A stretch of 64,000 nucleotides of DNA from Flavobacteriaceae bacterium MAR_2009_75 (GCA_002813285.1 PHTZ01000001.1:2045501-2109500), one strand, 5' to 3'; positions 37,412-46,827 are shown, counted from the stretch's first letter. Notes: generated by a model from the sequence alone, not told the origin. Translations and numbers: made by a program.

Positions 37412-38410
37412 TTAGACCATTCCGTTGGCCTCTACCCACTTGAAACGATATTGATCTTCAGGAAATTTCATTCGGTCAGATATTCTTTCTAAACGAGCAG
37501 GAAGTTTTACCAAGTAATCTCTTGCTTTCTCAGCTTCCTCAGAAAGGGTTCGTAGATTTTCAATTTCCCAATAATTATTCAACTTTCTAAGAATGTCCAC
37601 ATAATCTTGGGCGGTATAAACACCCATTCGTTGAGCACAGTTCGAGAAATTTTCAAAAGCGGCACCGACTACTCCACCGGACTCTCTCAAGAAATGGGCC
37701 GGCATAACTATTTTCTTTTTCATCATATCGGCAAAAGCCAAAACCATTCCTGAAGGGTCTTCACCAAGAATAGTTTTCACGAATTCTCTATATGCCAAAT
37801 GGTGTCTCATTTCATCGCCGGCAATAATGGTGCACATTTTACCCAAAAGTGCATTACCTTTCTTCTTGGCCATTATTCCAACTCTTTTATGAGAAATATT
37901 GGTAGCCAATTCTTGAAATGAGGTATATACGAAGTTCTTGTAAGGGTCTCTATCTGTACCGATATCAAAACCATCGGAAATTAAATGCTGGGTAGTAATT
38001 TCAATTTCACGCATATTTACCCTTCCTGAAAGGTATAAATACTTATTGAGTACATCGCCATGGCGGTTTTCTTCGGCCGTCCAAGCTCTGACCCATTTGG
38101 CCCAACCGGTCTTCTTATTTTCACCGTGTTGGTCGATTCCTTCCACATCCATCAACCAAGACTCGTAAGTCGGCAAAGCTTCTTCGGTAATGGTATCTGC
38201 AACCATAGTTACCCAAAAGTCATAGCCCAATTCTTTTGATTCACCTCTTAAATCTTTTACAGCTTCTAGAAAGTTATCGTTCTCGGAATCGGGCAAAAAG
38301 TCGCTGGGTTGCCAAATGTCTTCCACTGGAAGCAAAAAAGAATCCATAAACCCTTCAACCTGCGGCTCTATGGCCTTCATCACCTCTAATCTTATATTCT
38401 TCTCGGGCAT
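37412..38410 (-). CDS. Acyl-ACP desaturase (soluble diiron)
   Basis: A 332-residue ferritin-like diiron enzyme that introduces a double bond into acyl-ACP chains. The two iron-binding motifs are EENRH (Glu113-His117) and DEMRHH (Asp199-His204). WAKWVRAWTAEENRHGDVL and FQELATNISHKRVG also fit the plant/actinobacterial desaturase family. It would need reduced ferredoxin. It is transcribed alone on the minus strand. Membrane-fluidity control is an inference. Confidence 0.9.
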   Translation of the reverse strand: MPEKNIRLEVMKAIEPQVEGFMDSFLLPVEDIWQPSDFLPDSENDNFLEAVKDLRGESKELGYDFWVTMVADTITEEALPTYESWLMDVEGIDQHGENKKTGWAKWVRAWTAEENRHGDVLNKYLYLSGRVNMREIEITTQHLISDGFDIGTDRDPYKNFVYTSFQELATNISHKRVGIMAKKKGNALLGKMCTIIAGDEMRHHLAYREFVKTILGEDPSGMVLAFADMMKKKIVMPAHFLRESGGVVGAAFENFSNCAQRMGVYTAQDYVDILRKLNNYWEIENLRTLSEEAEKARDYLVKLPARLERISDRMKFPEDQYRFKWVEANGMV

Positions 38411-38473
38411 GATTATGTTTTTTACAAAGTTCGTTAATAAAATACTGAAATTGTAGTATTAGCAAAGCTATTT

Positions 38474-39199
38474 TCAATTTCTTCCTTGCTCATTCGGGTA
38501 AAGCTCATGTACGGGATCACTTTGCCAAACTTGTTTGGTATCGACATCTATCATAGATAAAGGCCCCTTAAATGCGGCTCCTGTATCTACATTCCATACG
38601 TTAGCAGCCAACTTTGGCTCAACCGCTGTCGTTTTTGATATCGGAGTATGGCCAATATAAATCTCTTTGTAGTTCGTTAATCTTTTTGGGTAGCGAACAT
38701 CATCGGGCTTTAGGTTCGGGTCTAGGGAACATACAAGCTCCCACAGGGTACGATCCCAATAAAAAGTTTGTGAGAAATACTCAAAATCTACTCCTTTGAG
38801 ATTGGTGAAACCTGCATGTAAGAACAAGCGATTATCAGAATCAAGATGATAATTAGTTAGGTTTTCAAAAAAATCTATATGCTCGGCAATGGTCTTTTGG
38901 TCAGCATTTTCATAAGAAGACCTAGTGGCCTCACCACCATGTTTGAGCCACAAAGGGTTGTCTTTGCGTTGCTGTAACCACTCTAGGCAAAGTACGTCGT
39001 GATTGCCCCTTATAAAGATGCACCTATGCGTCTTGCCCAAATTTATCAGAAAATCTACGGTTTCGGTCGCCTCGCTCCATCCGTCAACATAATCCCCTAA
39101 AAAAATAAGTTGGTCTCGGTCACTAACTTCAGCCTTGCCCAATAGTTGTTGTAAACCTTTCAATCCTGAATGAATATCGCCTATTGCAAGTGTTCTCAT
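38474..39199 (-). CDS. PPP-family metallophosphoesterase
   Basis: A 241-residue cytoplasmic protein with the calcineurin-like metal motifs in order: GDIHSGLKGL (usual GDxHG), FLGDYVDGWSE (usual GDxxDRG), FIRGNHDVLCLEW (GNHE) and later histidines in LFLHAGFTN and YIGHTPIS. The family covers Ser/Thr protein phosphatases and Ap4A hydrolases; the substrate here is not clear. The HG and DRG positions are changed. Its start overlaps the upstream zinc-ribbon gene by 4 bases, so expression is likely coupled. Confidence 0.85.
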   Translation of the reverse strand: MRTLAIGDIHSGLKGLQQLLGKAEVSDRDQLIFLGDYVDGWSEATETVDFLINLGKTHRCIFIRGNHDVLCLEWLQQRKDNPLWLKHGGEATRSSYENADQKTIAEHIDFFENLTNYHLDSDNRLFLHAGFTNLKGVDFEYFSQTFYWDRTLWELVCSLDPNLKPDDVRYPKRLTNYKEIYIGHTPISKTTAVEPKLAANVWNVDTGAAFKGPLSMIDVDTKQVWQSDPVHELYPNEQGRN

Positions 39200-40278
39200 T
39201 TAGCAAAAATCGCAATTATACCGATGATGGCAAGAATAAATAGTACCAAAAAGAAAATTTTCCAAAAAGAATAGGGTCTTGTACCACATAGTTGACCCGT
39301 TTGACCGTTTATGTAAAATTGATATTCTTTACCATTATAGCGATATGAACTGATGTAGACCGGCAATAATATATGCTTGAACGTTTCTTCCGACAGTTTA
39401 ATATCGGCTTGACCAACGCGCTGGGTATCACCACCGATATCGCGCTTAATCCACGTGTTGGCTATTTCCTTTGCCTTTTGAAAAGACGAATGATGCCCTT
39501 CTTTTAAAGAAACTGTATATTTTTCGGTCACAAAGCCAGAAAGGTATTTTGAATTGAAAGGTACCAAGGCTTTCATGTTCCAAAAAGAAATTTTGGCAGG
39601 TATGTCTCGACGTTTTTTCTCGGAAGCATTTATTAAAATATCATCTACAAACCCATCTACCTCACCAGAAACAGCTGACCATCTAGTCTTGCGCACTCGT
39701 TTTGTCTGAGTACCATTTCTGGTTCGCACTCTTCTGTTCTCATAATAATAATCGCCCCTTTGCCCTTGGTATTTGGCAAACAAATTGGCATCGAATGTCC
39801 AATATGGTAGATAAAGGCCATGCAATCCTTCGGGATCAAGAGCCGCTCTTTTAAGTTTATTGGGCGCAAACCATAGGCTATTCACCCACTTTCTAAATAT
39901 GGCTTTAGATTTTTTTTCATCAATCTGAAAAGGGATTATTGCTCCGGGTAAAATCCACCCCTCTTCTTCCACATCTTCTTTAATCAAGGGTTCGCTACAG
40001 TAAACACAACTGAGCGATTTATAGTTTTCCTCTACATGTTGATTCGCCCCACAGTTCTTGCAATGCAAAAGGTCAATCGTCTCTGTATAAGTATTCTCGC
40101 CAACAACCTTTAAATAGTGTTGCAGTTCAAGTTCTTCAAAACTACTTTTTGCTTGTTCTATAAATTCTTCATAACCGCAATATTCACATTTAAGTTGGTG
40201 AGAGCCCGGCTTGAACTTCAGCTCTGCACCACAATTGGCACAAGCTTTTTTAAGCTCTGATTTATGAGGATTTTCCAT
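39196..40278 (-). CDS. Double zinc-ribbon membrane protein
   Basis: A 360-residue protein. Two zinc ribbons lie at the N-terminus: CANCGAELKF with CEYCGYEEF, then CKNCGANQHV with CVYCSEPLI. A conserved middle domain (LPYWTFDANLFAKYQGQRGD) follows, and a single membrane helix lies at the C-terminus (residues ~335-357). Such proteins are often misnamed as helicase or primosome-like because of the ribbon; no helicase motif is present. The ATG at 40278 is used. It lies between the SPFH gene and the phosphatase gene, overlapping the latter by 4 bases. Confidence 0.8.
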   Translation of the reverse strand: MENPHKSELKKACANCGAELKFKPGSHQLKCEYCGYEEFIEQAKSSFEELELQHYLKVVGENTYTETIDLLHCKNCGANQHVEENYKSLSCVYCSEPLIKEDVEEEGWILPGAIIPFQIDEKKSKAIFRKWVNSLWFAPNKLKRAALDPEGLHGLYLPYWTFDANLFAKYQGQRGDYYYENRRVRTRNGTQTKRVRKTRWSAVSGEVDGFVDDILINASEKKRRDIPAKISFWNMKALVPFNSKYLSGFVTEKYTVSLKEGHHSSFQKAKEIANTWIKRDIGGDTQRVGQADIKLSEETFKHILLPVYISSYRYNGKEYQFYINGQTGQLCGTRPYSFWKIFFLVLFILAIIGIIAIFAK

Positions 40279-40336
40279 ACACAAAATGTGCTATTTCAAT
40301 ATCAGCTTGAAAATTCAAAAAAGTGATAATCGAATT

Positions 40337-40456
40337 TTATGTCGTAGGCAGTGGCGGCGGGGTATTACCTCCCAAAAAAGATTTTAATTCTTCTACCTCC
40401 TTTAGAGCGGTCCAGTTTGACATACCCTGTTTCCAGATCAGGGAATCTCTATTGAT
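40337..40456 (-). pseudogene. Out-of-frame 3' end of the SPFH gene (rest of its GYF_2 domain)
   Basis: Read one frame over from the SPFH ORF, the minus strand gives INRDSLIWKQGMSNWTALKE, then VEELKSFLGGNTPPPLPTT and a TAA stop at 40337. This is exactly what should follow the truncated FDKLKELFRQSF of a GYF_2 domain. Dropping one base near 40455-40460 restores a 378-residue protein. The last stretch is Pro-rich, a usual tail for such proteins. It could reflect a mutation or a base-call error. Confidence 0.85.
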
Positions 40457-41474
40457 TGAACGATTGGCGAAAAAGCTCTTTTAATTTATCAAAAGTTACT
40501 GGGCCATTCTGTTGCCCGTTGACGGCGTAATAGTATGAAACTTGTGGTAGTATCGGTGGAGGTATTGCAGCCTGAGGCGATTGAGCAACAGTGCCCGGTT
40601 GTGTTGCCTGGGGGTTCATCATATTGCCCATTTGTTGTGCCAATACAAAACCCATGCCCATACCCATACCGGCACTGGCCGTACCGCCTTCATTTTTAGC
40701 TGCGGCCTCCATGGCCTTTGCTGCTTTGAACTGAGAAAGTTTTGCCATGTCCAACTTATCAAGCCGACTATATTCGAAGATTTCTTTTTTGAGTTCTTCG
40801 GGCATGGAAACATTTTCGATATAAAACTTCTCTAATTCTATACCTACCCTAGCAAATTCAGGTTGCATCACATCTTGACAAGTATCTGAAAGTTCGGTAG
40901 TGTTAGCTGCGTAAAGTTCAATAGGCAGGTTGGCTTCCCCTACGGTATCTGTAAATCTGGTCACTATCAGACTTTTTAGATGCTCATTAATCTCGTAATT
41001 CGTAAAATTGCCATCGGTACCGACTACATCTATTACGAATTTTCCAGCATCTTCAATACGAAAGCTATAGGTGCCATATGCTCTTATCTCAACCAAGCCA
41101 AAACGATCATCACTAAGAACAAACGGACTTTTAGTACCCCATTTTTCATCTGTGAACAAGCGGGTATTCACAAAATACACCTCTGCTTTAAAGGGACTAT
41201 CAAATCCATATTTCCATCCTTTGAGGGTTGTTAATATGGGAAGGTTTTTCGTGTTCAAAGTATAGGTCCCCGGGGTAAAGACATCGGCCAACTTACCTTC
41301 ATTAACAAAAACCGCAGTTTGGCCTTCTCTGACCACCAACTTCGCATTATTCTTAATTTCATTCTGATATCGTTCAAATCTGTGAACAATGGTATCGTTG
41401 GTAGAATCTAACCATTCTATAATATCTATAAACTCATGACTAAGTTTCTTCTTTATTTCATTGAATATGTCCAT
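40449..41474 (-). CDS. SPFH/band-7 protein, frameshifted in its C-terminal GYF_2 domain
   Basis: A 341-residue protein as read. The N-terminal two thirds (about 35-245) form an SPFH domain of the YdjI/virion-core-like type: NAKLVVREGQTAVFVNEGKL, FTPGTYTLNTKNLPI and FYIENVSMPEELKKEIF. A Gly/Met-rich hinge (GMGMGMGFVLAQQMGNMM) and a Pro/Gln linker follow, then the start of a GYF_2 domain (VSYYYAVNGQQNGPVTFDKL). It ends abruptly at a TAG at 40449, with the rest of the domain in the +1 frame. SPFH proteins form membrane-associated oligomers. It is the first gene of the SPFH / zinc-ribbon / phosphatase unit. Confidence 0.85.
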   Translation of the reverse strand: MDIFNEIKKKLSHEFIDIIEWLDSTNDTIVHRFERYQNEIKNNAKLVVREGQTAVFVNEGKLADVFTPGTYTLNTKNLPILTTLKGWKYGFDSPFKAEVYFVNTRLFTDEKWGTKSPFVLSDDRFGLVEIRAYGTYSFRIEDAGKFVIDVVGTDGNFTNYEINEHLKSLIVTRFTDTVGEANLPIELYAANTTELSDTCQDVMQPEFARVGIELEKFYIENVSMPEELKKEIFEYSRLDKLDMAKLSQFKAAKAMEAAAKNEGGTASAGMGMGMGFVLAQQMGNMMNPQATQPGTVAQSPQAAIPPPILPQVSYYYAVNGQQNGPVTFDKLKELFRQSFNQ

Positions 41475-41644
41475 TTTAACCCACTTTAAAATTTTTCAAA
41501 AAGGTAGGGATTTCTACAATGCCGTCAAAGACGGCTTTTCTTATTGTTCTCAGCCGTACATTTTCACTGTAAATTTGAAGCCATTTTATTTTTTTTGGCA
41601 CAATGCTACATTTGGCAGTACTTTAGAGCGGTAAAGTTGAAGAT

Positions 41645-42595
41645 ATGAAGAGTATTTACTGCATAGGAGAGCTATTAATCGATTTTGTTGCCGAAAAGCA
41701 AGGCAGTGACCTCTCGAAAGCTGATGAGTTTACCAAAAAAGCTGGCGGGGCACCTGCCAATGTAGCCTGTGCCGTCGCGAAACTCGGAGGAACGAGTAAA
41801 TTTGTCGGGTGTGTTGGCGATGATCCTTTCGGAACCTTTTTGCTTGATGTTTTGCAAAACAACAATGTAGACATCTCGTTGGCACAGAAATCTAAACACT
41901 TTACCACCTTAGCTTTTGTCTCCCTAGCTGAAAACGGAGAACGCGATTTCGTCTTTAGCAGAGGTGCCGATAGAAAGTTAAAATATCAATCTGGAATAAA
42001 GAAAGGCTTTAAGGGCAATATGGTCCACCTTGGTGCGGCCACTGCTTTATTGGGCGGCGACCTTGAAGAAGCTTACGGACGTTACTTCTTTGATGCTCTA
42101 ACACAAAATTCATTTATCAGCTTTGATCCTAATTTTCGGGGAGACCTTTGGAAAAATGAGGAGAAAATCTTCATTAAAAAATGCATGCCCTTCGTCGAAA
42201 AGTCTCATTTATGCAAATTTAGCCTAGAAGAGGCACAACTGCTTTCGGGCCAAAAAGATTTGGAAAAAGCTTGTGACCACCTACACAAAATAGGGGCACA
42301 AATTATCACAATTACTTTGGGCGGTGAAGGCACACTCGTAAGTACTGCGAGCAAGAAGACAACCATACCCAGTATAACCATTGAACCTTTGGATACCACT
42401 GGAGCGGGAGACGCTTTTATCGGCTGCCTACTTTATCAGATTTCAACCCTGAACAATGCCGTAGAAATAATTGATGACCATCAACTACTTATTGAAATGG
42501 TTAAAAAAGCCAATATTGCCGGTGCGATAACCACTACGAATTATGGCGCCATACCATCTTTGCCCACTTTAGAAGAGGTTCAGGCCCATCTATGA
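41645..42595 (+). CDS. PfkB-family sugar kinase (fructokinase-like)
   Basis: A 316-residue carbohydrate kinase. The N-terminal signature is KKAGGAPANVACAVAKLGG and FVGCVGDDPFGTFL. The C-terminal signature with the catalytic Asp is LDTTGAGDAFIGCLLYQ. CIGELLIDFV at the start and the overall pattern fit bacterial fructokinases, but ribokinase-type relatives act on other sugars. It stands alone and converges with the AlbA_2 gene. Confidence 0.87.
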   Translation: MKSIYCIGELLIDFVAEKQGSDLSKADEFTKKAGGAPANVACAVAKLGGTSKFVGCVGDDPFGTFLLDVLQNNNVDISLAQKSKHFTTLAFVSLAENGERDFVFSRGADRKLKYQSGIKKGFKGNMVHLGAATALLGGDLEEAYGRYFFDALTQNSFISFDPNFRGDLWKNEEKIFIKKCMPFVEKSHLCKFSLEEAQLLSGQKDLEKACDHLHKIGAQIITITLGGEGTLVSTASKKTTIPSITIEPLDTTGAGDAFIGCLLYQISTLNNAVEIIDDHQLLIEMVKKANIAGAITTTNYGAIPSLPTLEEVQAHL

Positions 42596-42604
42596 TTGCT
42601 GTTA

Positions 42605-43741
42605 TCAACTGTACTTCACTTTTCTGAGAATTCGAAGTGATTCTTTTAGCGATAGGTAAATGGCCTGGTCGTATTTTTTTAATAACGTTCTTGCTCTTTC
42701 CATTTGGTCTCGGGCATCTTCAAAACCGTTTAAATAACAGATGAGACAGGTGTCAGGCAAGTGCTTTAAATCATCCCTTTCGGGGCCACTTAGAGCCATT
42801 TGACTTTCTAACTTTTTTAAAAGGGCATTGTTGGTATTATAAATATGATATAAGTTTTTTTTATCATATTGTGGAGGGTCGAAAATTAAATCGCTTGTAA
42901 TCTGATATTTACCATTATCATAAAATGTAATTACCATTTTTTCTAAAGGATAGTAGCTTTGTTTCGGTCCTAAGCCCAGCTGCACATACTCCACTGTAGT
43001 AAATGAATTTTCATCATAGGCGATGGTGATTTCATCTAAAGCCGAATAAAATAATTTTACCTGTTCATTGATAAGTTCGATATCAACTCTCGAATAATAG
43101 TCTTGATCCTTCACTTTTTTTAGGTGGCCGGCCCAACAAACTACGAACTGTTCTTTAAACACCTTGTAGTCACTATCAAGGTCTTTATGTTGAAAATTCA
43201 AAAAATCGATAACGCCATCTAACGTAAGCTCTATGTTATTGCGGGCATGGTGCTCCACGGTAGCGACCTTTTCAGAATTGATGTCTTTTAACTCAATATC
43301 AAATGCCTTGGGCAAACTGATACTGCCCTCCCTAAAAAATACCATTCCACCATAATATTTCCAGATATTCTTTCTTAAGGCGCAAACCTTGCCATTTGAT
43401 TTAATGGTAACGAGCCCAACCACCTTACCTTCAGGAAGATCAGGAAACGGGATGTTTTCATAAGATATTAAAGGTGGATTATCTAGATAGGCATTGACAA
43501 GGTTCTGTATTTTACTGTCATCAAAGAAGTCTACCCCAACAATTCTATTATCTTCATCTTCAACTCCGATTACGATATATGAATTGTTTTTAGGGTTGCT
43601 GTTCGCCAAGGCACAAACGTGTTTTAAGAACTTGGCCTTCCCTTCTTTTTGGCCAATTGCAATAAAGCGTTTTTTATCATAAAAACTGTTCTCATCGTTA
43701 TGCGCAAGTAAGTTTTTTACGAGTAAACGTTTATTGATCAT
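42605..43741 (-). CDS. AlbA_2/Schlafen-like ATP-binding domain protein
   Basis: A 378-residue cytoplasmic protein. The N-terminal AlbA_2 domain (about 25-140) is visible in GKAKFLKHVCALANSNPKNN and YIVIGVEDEDNRIVGVDFFD, then NPPLISYENIPFPDLPEGKV. The rest (about 150-378) has no recognisable domain. AlbA_2 proteins are often regulators or nucleic-acid-interacting, and some occur in defence contexts. This one stands alone, with no helicase or HTH domain attached. The function is unknown. Confidence 0.72.
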   Translation of the reverse strand: MINKRLLVKNLLAHNDENSFYDKKRFIAIGQKEGKAKFLKHVCALANSNPKNNSYIVIGVEDEDNRIVGVDFFDDSKIQNLVNAYLDNPPLISYENIPFPDLPEGKVVGLVTIKSNGKVCALRKNIWKYYGGMVFFREGSISLPKAFDIELKDINSEKVATVEHHARNNIELTLDGVIDFLNFQHKDLDSDYKVFKEQFVVCWAGHLKKVKDQDYYSRVDIELINEQVKLFYSALDEITIAYDENSFTTVEYVQLGLGPKQSYYPLEKMVITFYDNGKYQITSDLIFDPPQYDKKNLYHIYNTNNALLKKLESQMALSGPERDDLKHLPDTCLICYLNGFEDARDQMERARTLLKKYDQAIYLSLKESLRILRKVKYS

Positions 43742-43932
43742 TTGAACCTGTGTGACTTATAAGTATTCATTTCTGAAATATCTTCCTCCTACTATAATTT
43801 CGATACCATTTCTAAGTGATCATGAAGTTAAATAGGTAAGAGCGAACTACCTCTTATTTAAGTTGGTTTTTAGAATAAATTCAGAATTTTATAACTCTAT
43901 AGGTCTCAAATCGAAAATTCGATATTCAACCA

Positions 43933-44688
43933 TCAGCTTCTCTTATTGAACACTGTTGCCGACGCCTGAGCGGTAGGGGTCACAATTAAATCGGAAATAT
44001 TTACATGTTTGGGCCTTGTGACTACAAAAAGCAGGGTTTCGGCAATATCTTCAGCAACTAGGGGATCAAAACCATCATAAACAGAATCGGCCTTTTCATC
44101 ATCACCTTTGAATCTCACATTGCTGAATTCGGTTTCTACCGCCCCAGGGTTAACCGCACCCACCTTGATACCATACTGATTTAAGTCGATACGCATACCC
44201 GTAGTAAGTGCATCAACGGCATGTTTGCTTGCGCAATACACATTGCCTTTAGGGTAAACTTCTTTACCCGCTGTTGAACCTATATTGATTATATGTCCCG
44301 ATTTACGTTCTACCATCTTCGGAATAATTGCTTTCGACACATAAAGTAAGCCCTTCACGTTAATATCTAACATGGCATCCCAATCTTCTGTGTTACCTGT
44401 CTCTATGGGGTCAAACCCATGGGCGTTTCCCGCATTATTGATTAATATATCTATCTCGGTGAAATTGCTTGGTAGAGCAACTATTGCATTCGAGACCGAC
44501 TCTTTATTTCGCACATCAAAATTTAGTATGTGTACATCGGTTTTTTTACCCAATTCGTTTTTTAACGCCTCTAATCGTTCTTGCCTTCTTCCGCAAAGGA
44601 TCAACCGAAAACCTTTAACTGCAAAAAGTATTGCGGTTGCCTTACCAATTCCGCTTGTTGCTCCTGTAATCAATACCGTTTTACTCAT
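43933..44688 (-). CDS. Short-chain dehydrogenase/reductase (YdfG-like)
   Basis: A 251-residue NAD(P)-dependent oxidoreductase. Motifs in order are LITGATSGIGKATA (cofactor), LINNAGNAHG, NIGSTAGKE (catalytic Ser) and VYCASKHAVDAL (YxxxK). The family member YdfG reduces 3-hydroxy acids such as serine or acts on malonic semialdehyde; the substrate here is inferred at best. It starts 17 bases after the stop codon of the aldo/keto reductase gene, so the pair is probably an operon. Confidence 0.9.
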   Translation of the reverse strand: MSKTVLITGATSGIGKATAILFAVKGFRLILCGRRQERLEALKNELGKKTDVHILNFDVRNKESVSNAIVALPSNFTEIDILINNAGNAHGFDPIETGNTEDWDAMLDINVKGLLYVSKAIIPKMVERKSGHIINIGSTAGKEVYPKGNVYCASKHAVDALTTGMRIDLNQYGIKVGAVNPGAVETEFSNVRFKGDDEKADSVYDGFDPLVAEDIAETLLFVVTRPKHVNISDLIVTPTAQASATVFNKRS

Positions 44689-44704
44689 AATTTATATTTA
44701 AGTT

Positions 44705-45580
44705 TTAAGGGACTTCATTTCCATTAGCCGCTTCCAATAAAATAAACCAATCTTGAAGTTCTATTTCGATTTGTACGGCTTTTGCCGCCATGGTCAACCT
44801 TGCCTCCGTAGTAGTACCCACCACGGGCTTTATTCTTGATGGGTGTTTCATGATCCACGCCAACAAAAGTTGATCTTCGGTCGCAGCATATTTTTCGCAA
44901 AGGTTTTCAAGACAGTGCCCGATTTTCGATATCGCTGGGCTATCTTCCTTAAAATAGGCGCCCAAGGGGCTCCACGACATCGCTATTCTATCATTGGCCA
45001 TTATATCATCTAAGGTTCCGTCGTTCATGGCCCTATTTTGGGTCAGTGAAAACTCTACTTGATTTGCATCTATCTCAATTTCCTTTTCCAATAACTCGAT
45101 TTGAGAGGGCGAAAAGTTAGAAACCCCAAAATCTCTAATCTTGCCTGCAGCTTGTAATTTGTTTACAGCTTCTGCTATCTCAGAGGGCTGCATCAACGGA
45201 CTAGGCCTATGTAACAACAACATATCCAAATAATCCGTTTTTAAATTATGAAGTGATCGTTCTACCGACCAAATGATATAATCTGTTGAATAATCGTAGT
45301 GCTTCACGCGGTTATTTCTACTTTCAGCAGAAAATTGTATCCCACATTTACTGATAAGTTGAATTTTCTCGCGTGGAACATTACTTTCGATCAACGCCCG
45401 CCCGAACTCAGCTTCGTTGGTATAATCACCATAAATATCTGCATGATCAAAAGTCGAAATACCGTTTTCAAGACAAAAATTTATGAGAGCTGCCGATTCG
45501 GCTTTAGAAAATTGCTTTCCCCAACTTCCCCAAGTCATTGTACCCGCAATTATTTTTGAATAAGAATCCTTCTTTTGCAT
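44705..45580 (-). CDS. Aldo/keto reductase
   Basis: A 291-residue TIM-barrel NADPH-dependent oxidoreductase. The catalytic Asp/Tyr are in FDHADIYGDYTNEAEFG, Lys in IQLISKCGIQF, and His in YLDMLLLHRPSPLM. The C-terminal cofactor region is KPVVGTTTEARL. It resembles the YdhF-type group, whose substrates are not settled. It is the first gene of a pair with the SDR gene. Confidence 0.9.
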   Translation of the reverse strand: MQKKDSYSKIIAGTMTWGSWGKQFSKAESAALINFCLENGISTFDHADIYGDYTNEAEFGRALIESNVPREKIQLISKCGIQFSAESRNNRVKHYDYSTDYIIWSVERSLHNLKTDYLDMLLLHRPSPLMQPSEIAEAVNKLQAAGKIRDFGVSNFSPSQIELLEKEIEIDANQVEFSLTQNRAMNDGTLDDIMANDRIAMSWSPLGAYFKEDSPAISKIGHCLENLCEKYAATEDQLLLAWIMKHPSRIKPVVGTTTEARLTMAAKAVQIEIELQDWFILLEAANGNEVP

Positions 45581-45736
45581 AGAGCGTTAAATTAAAAATA
45601 ATTACCTTAAAAGCTTCACAAAAATAGGGGCTTACAAATTTTTTTAACCAATCGTTAACAGCTAGGCAATGAATAAATTTTCAATTTGCACTCTATTCAA
45701 AAAACGGCCAGCCCAAACCAAAATTTGTAGATATAT

Positions 45737-46738
45737 ATGGAGGAAAATACTACTGTAGATATTAGTGCGGTAAACGAAAAAATAGCTCAAGAAAGCGCGT
45801 TCATCGATTTGCTGGTATTAGAAATGAACAAAGTCATCGTTGGTCAAAGACACATGGTCGAAAGGTTATTGATCGGACTTTTAGGGCAAGGGCATATTTT
45901 ATTGGAAGGTGTACCCGGACTAGCAAAAACACTGGCCATCAACACTTTGTCGAAAGCCGTCAAAGGTAGTTTTAGCCGTATACAGTTTACGCCTGACCTT
46001 TTGCCCGCAGATGTTGTAGGTACATTAATCTATAACATGAAAGAGAATGACTTCTCAATTAAGAAGGGTCCGATTTTCGCTAATTTCGTTCTTGCCGATG
46101 AGATTAACCGTGCCCCGGCCAAGGTACAGTCCGCTCTTTTAGAAGCCATGCAAGAAAAGCAGGTAACCATTGGAGACGAGACTTTTATTCTTGACAAGCC
46201 CTTTTTGGTTATGGCTACCCAAAACCCAGTTGAACAAGAGGGCACCTACCCTTTACCGGAAGCTCAGGTCGACCGTTTTATGCTTAAGACTGTTATCGAC
46301 TACCCCAAAATGAACGAAGAGCAGTTAATCATGCGCCAAAATCTATTAGGGGCGTACGAAACCGTTAAGCCGGTAGTGACTTTAAATCAGATTTTGAGCG
46401 CTCAAAAAGCTGTAAGAGAGGTCTATATGGATGAAAAAATCGAGAAGTATATACTTGATCTGATTTTCGCCACACGATACCCCGAAAAATATAATCTTGA
46501 AAGCTTAAAACCATTGATCAGTTTTGGTGCCTCGCCAAGGGGAAGTATCAATCTAGGCAATGCATCTAAGTGTTATGCTTTTATAAAGCGAAGAGGCTAC
46601 GTAGTTCCTGAAGATGTTCGTGCCGTGGTACACGATGTACTCCGCCACAGAATAGGAATCACTTATGAGGCCGAAGCGGAGAATATTACTTCAGAAGAAA
46701 TCATCAATAGAATCGTCAACGAGATCGAAGTGCCTTAA
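45737..46738 (+). CDS. moxR: MoxR-family AAA+ ATPase
   Basis: A 333-residue cytoplasmic AAA+ protein. Walker A is LLEGVPGLAKTLA, Walker B is FVLADEINRAPAKVQSALLE, and sensor 1 lies in FLVMATQNPVEQEGTYPLPE. MoxR ATPases act as chaperones that work with VWA-domain proteins, which are encoded downstream. It is the first gene of the bat operon. The gap to the next gene is 89 bases. Confidence 0.93.
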   Translation: MEENTTVDISAVNEKIAQESAFIDLLVLEMNKVIVGQRHMVERLLIGLLGQGHILLEGVPGLAKTLAINTLSKAVKGSFSRIQFTPDLLPADVVGTLIYNMKENDFSIKKGPIFANFVLADEINRAPAKVQSALLEAMQEKQVTIGDETFILDKPFLVMATQNPVEQEGTYPLPEAQVDRFMLKTVIDYPKMNEEQLIMRQNLLGAYETVKPVVTLNQILSAQKAVREVYMDEKIEKYILDLIFATRYPEKYNLESLKPLISFGASPRGSINLGNASKCYAFIKRRGYVVPEDVRAVVHDVLRHRIGITYEAEAENITSEEIINRIVNEIEVP

Positions 46739-46827
46739 TCGGGGCCTATTTGACAATAAATATTACTTGCCCAGCATTTTGACCAATCTATGCTGAAACC
46801 TGATTGTTAAGTGCATTTTACTGAATC

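Noticed and set aside
39196-40278. Primosomal helicase-like protein from the zinc ribbons
   Set aside because: No Walker or helicase motif is present; only the ribbons and a C-terminal membrane helix are seen.
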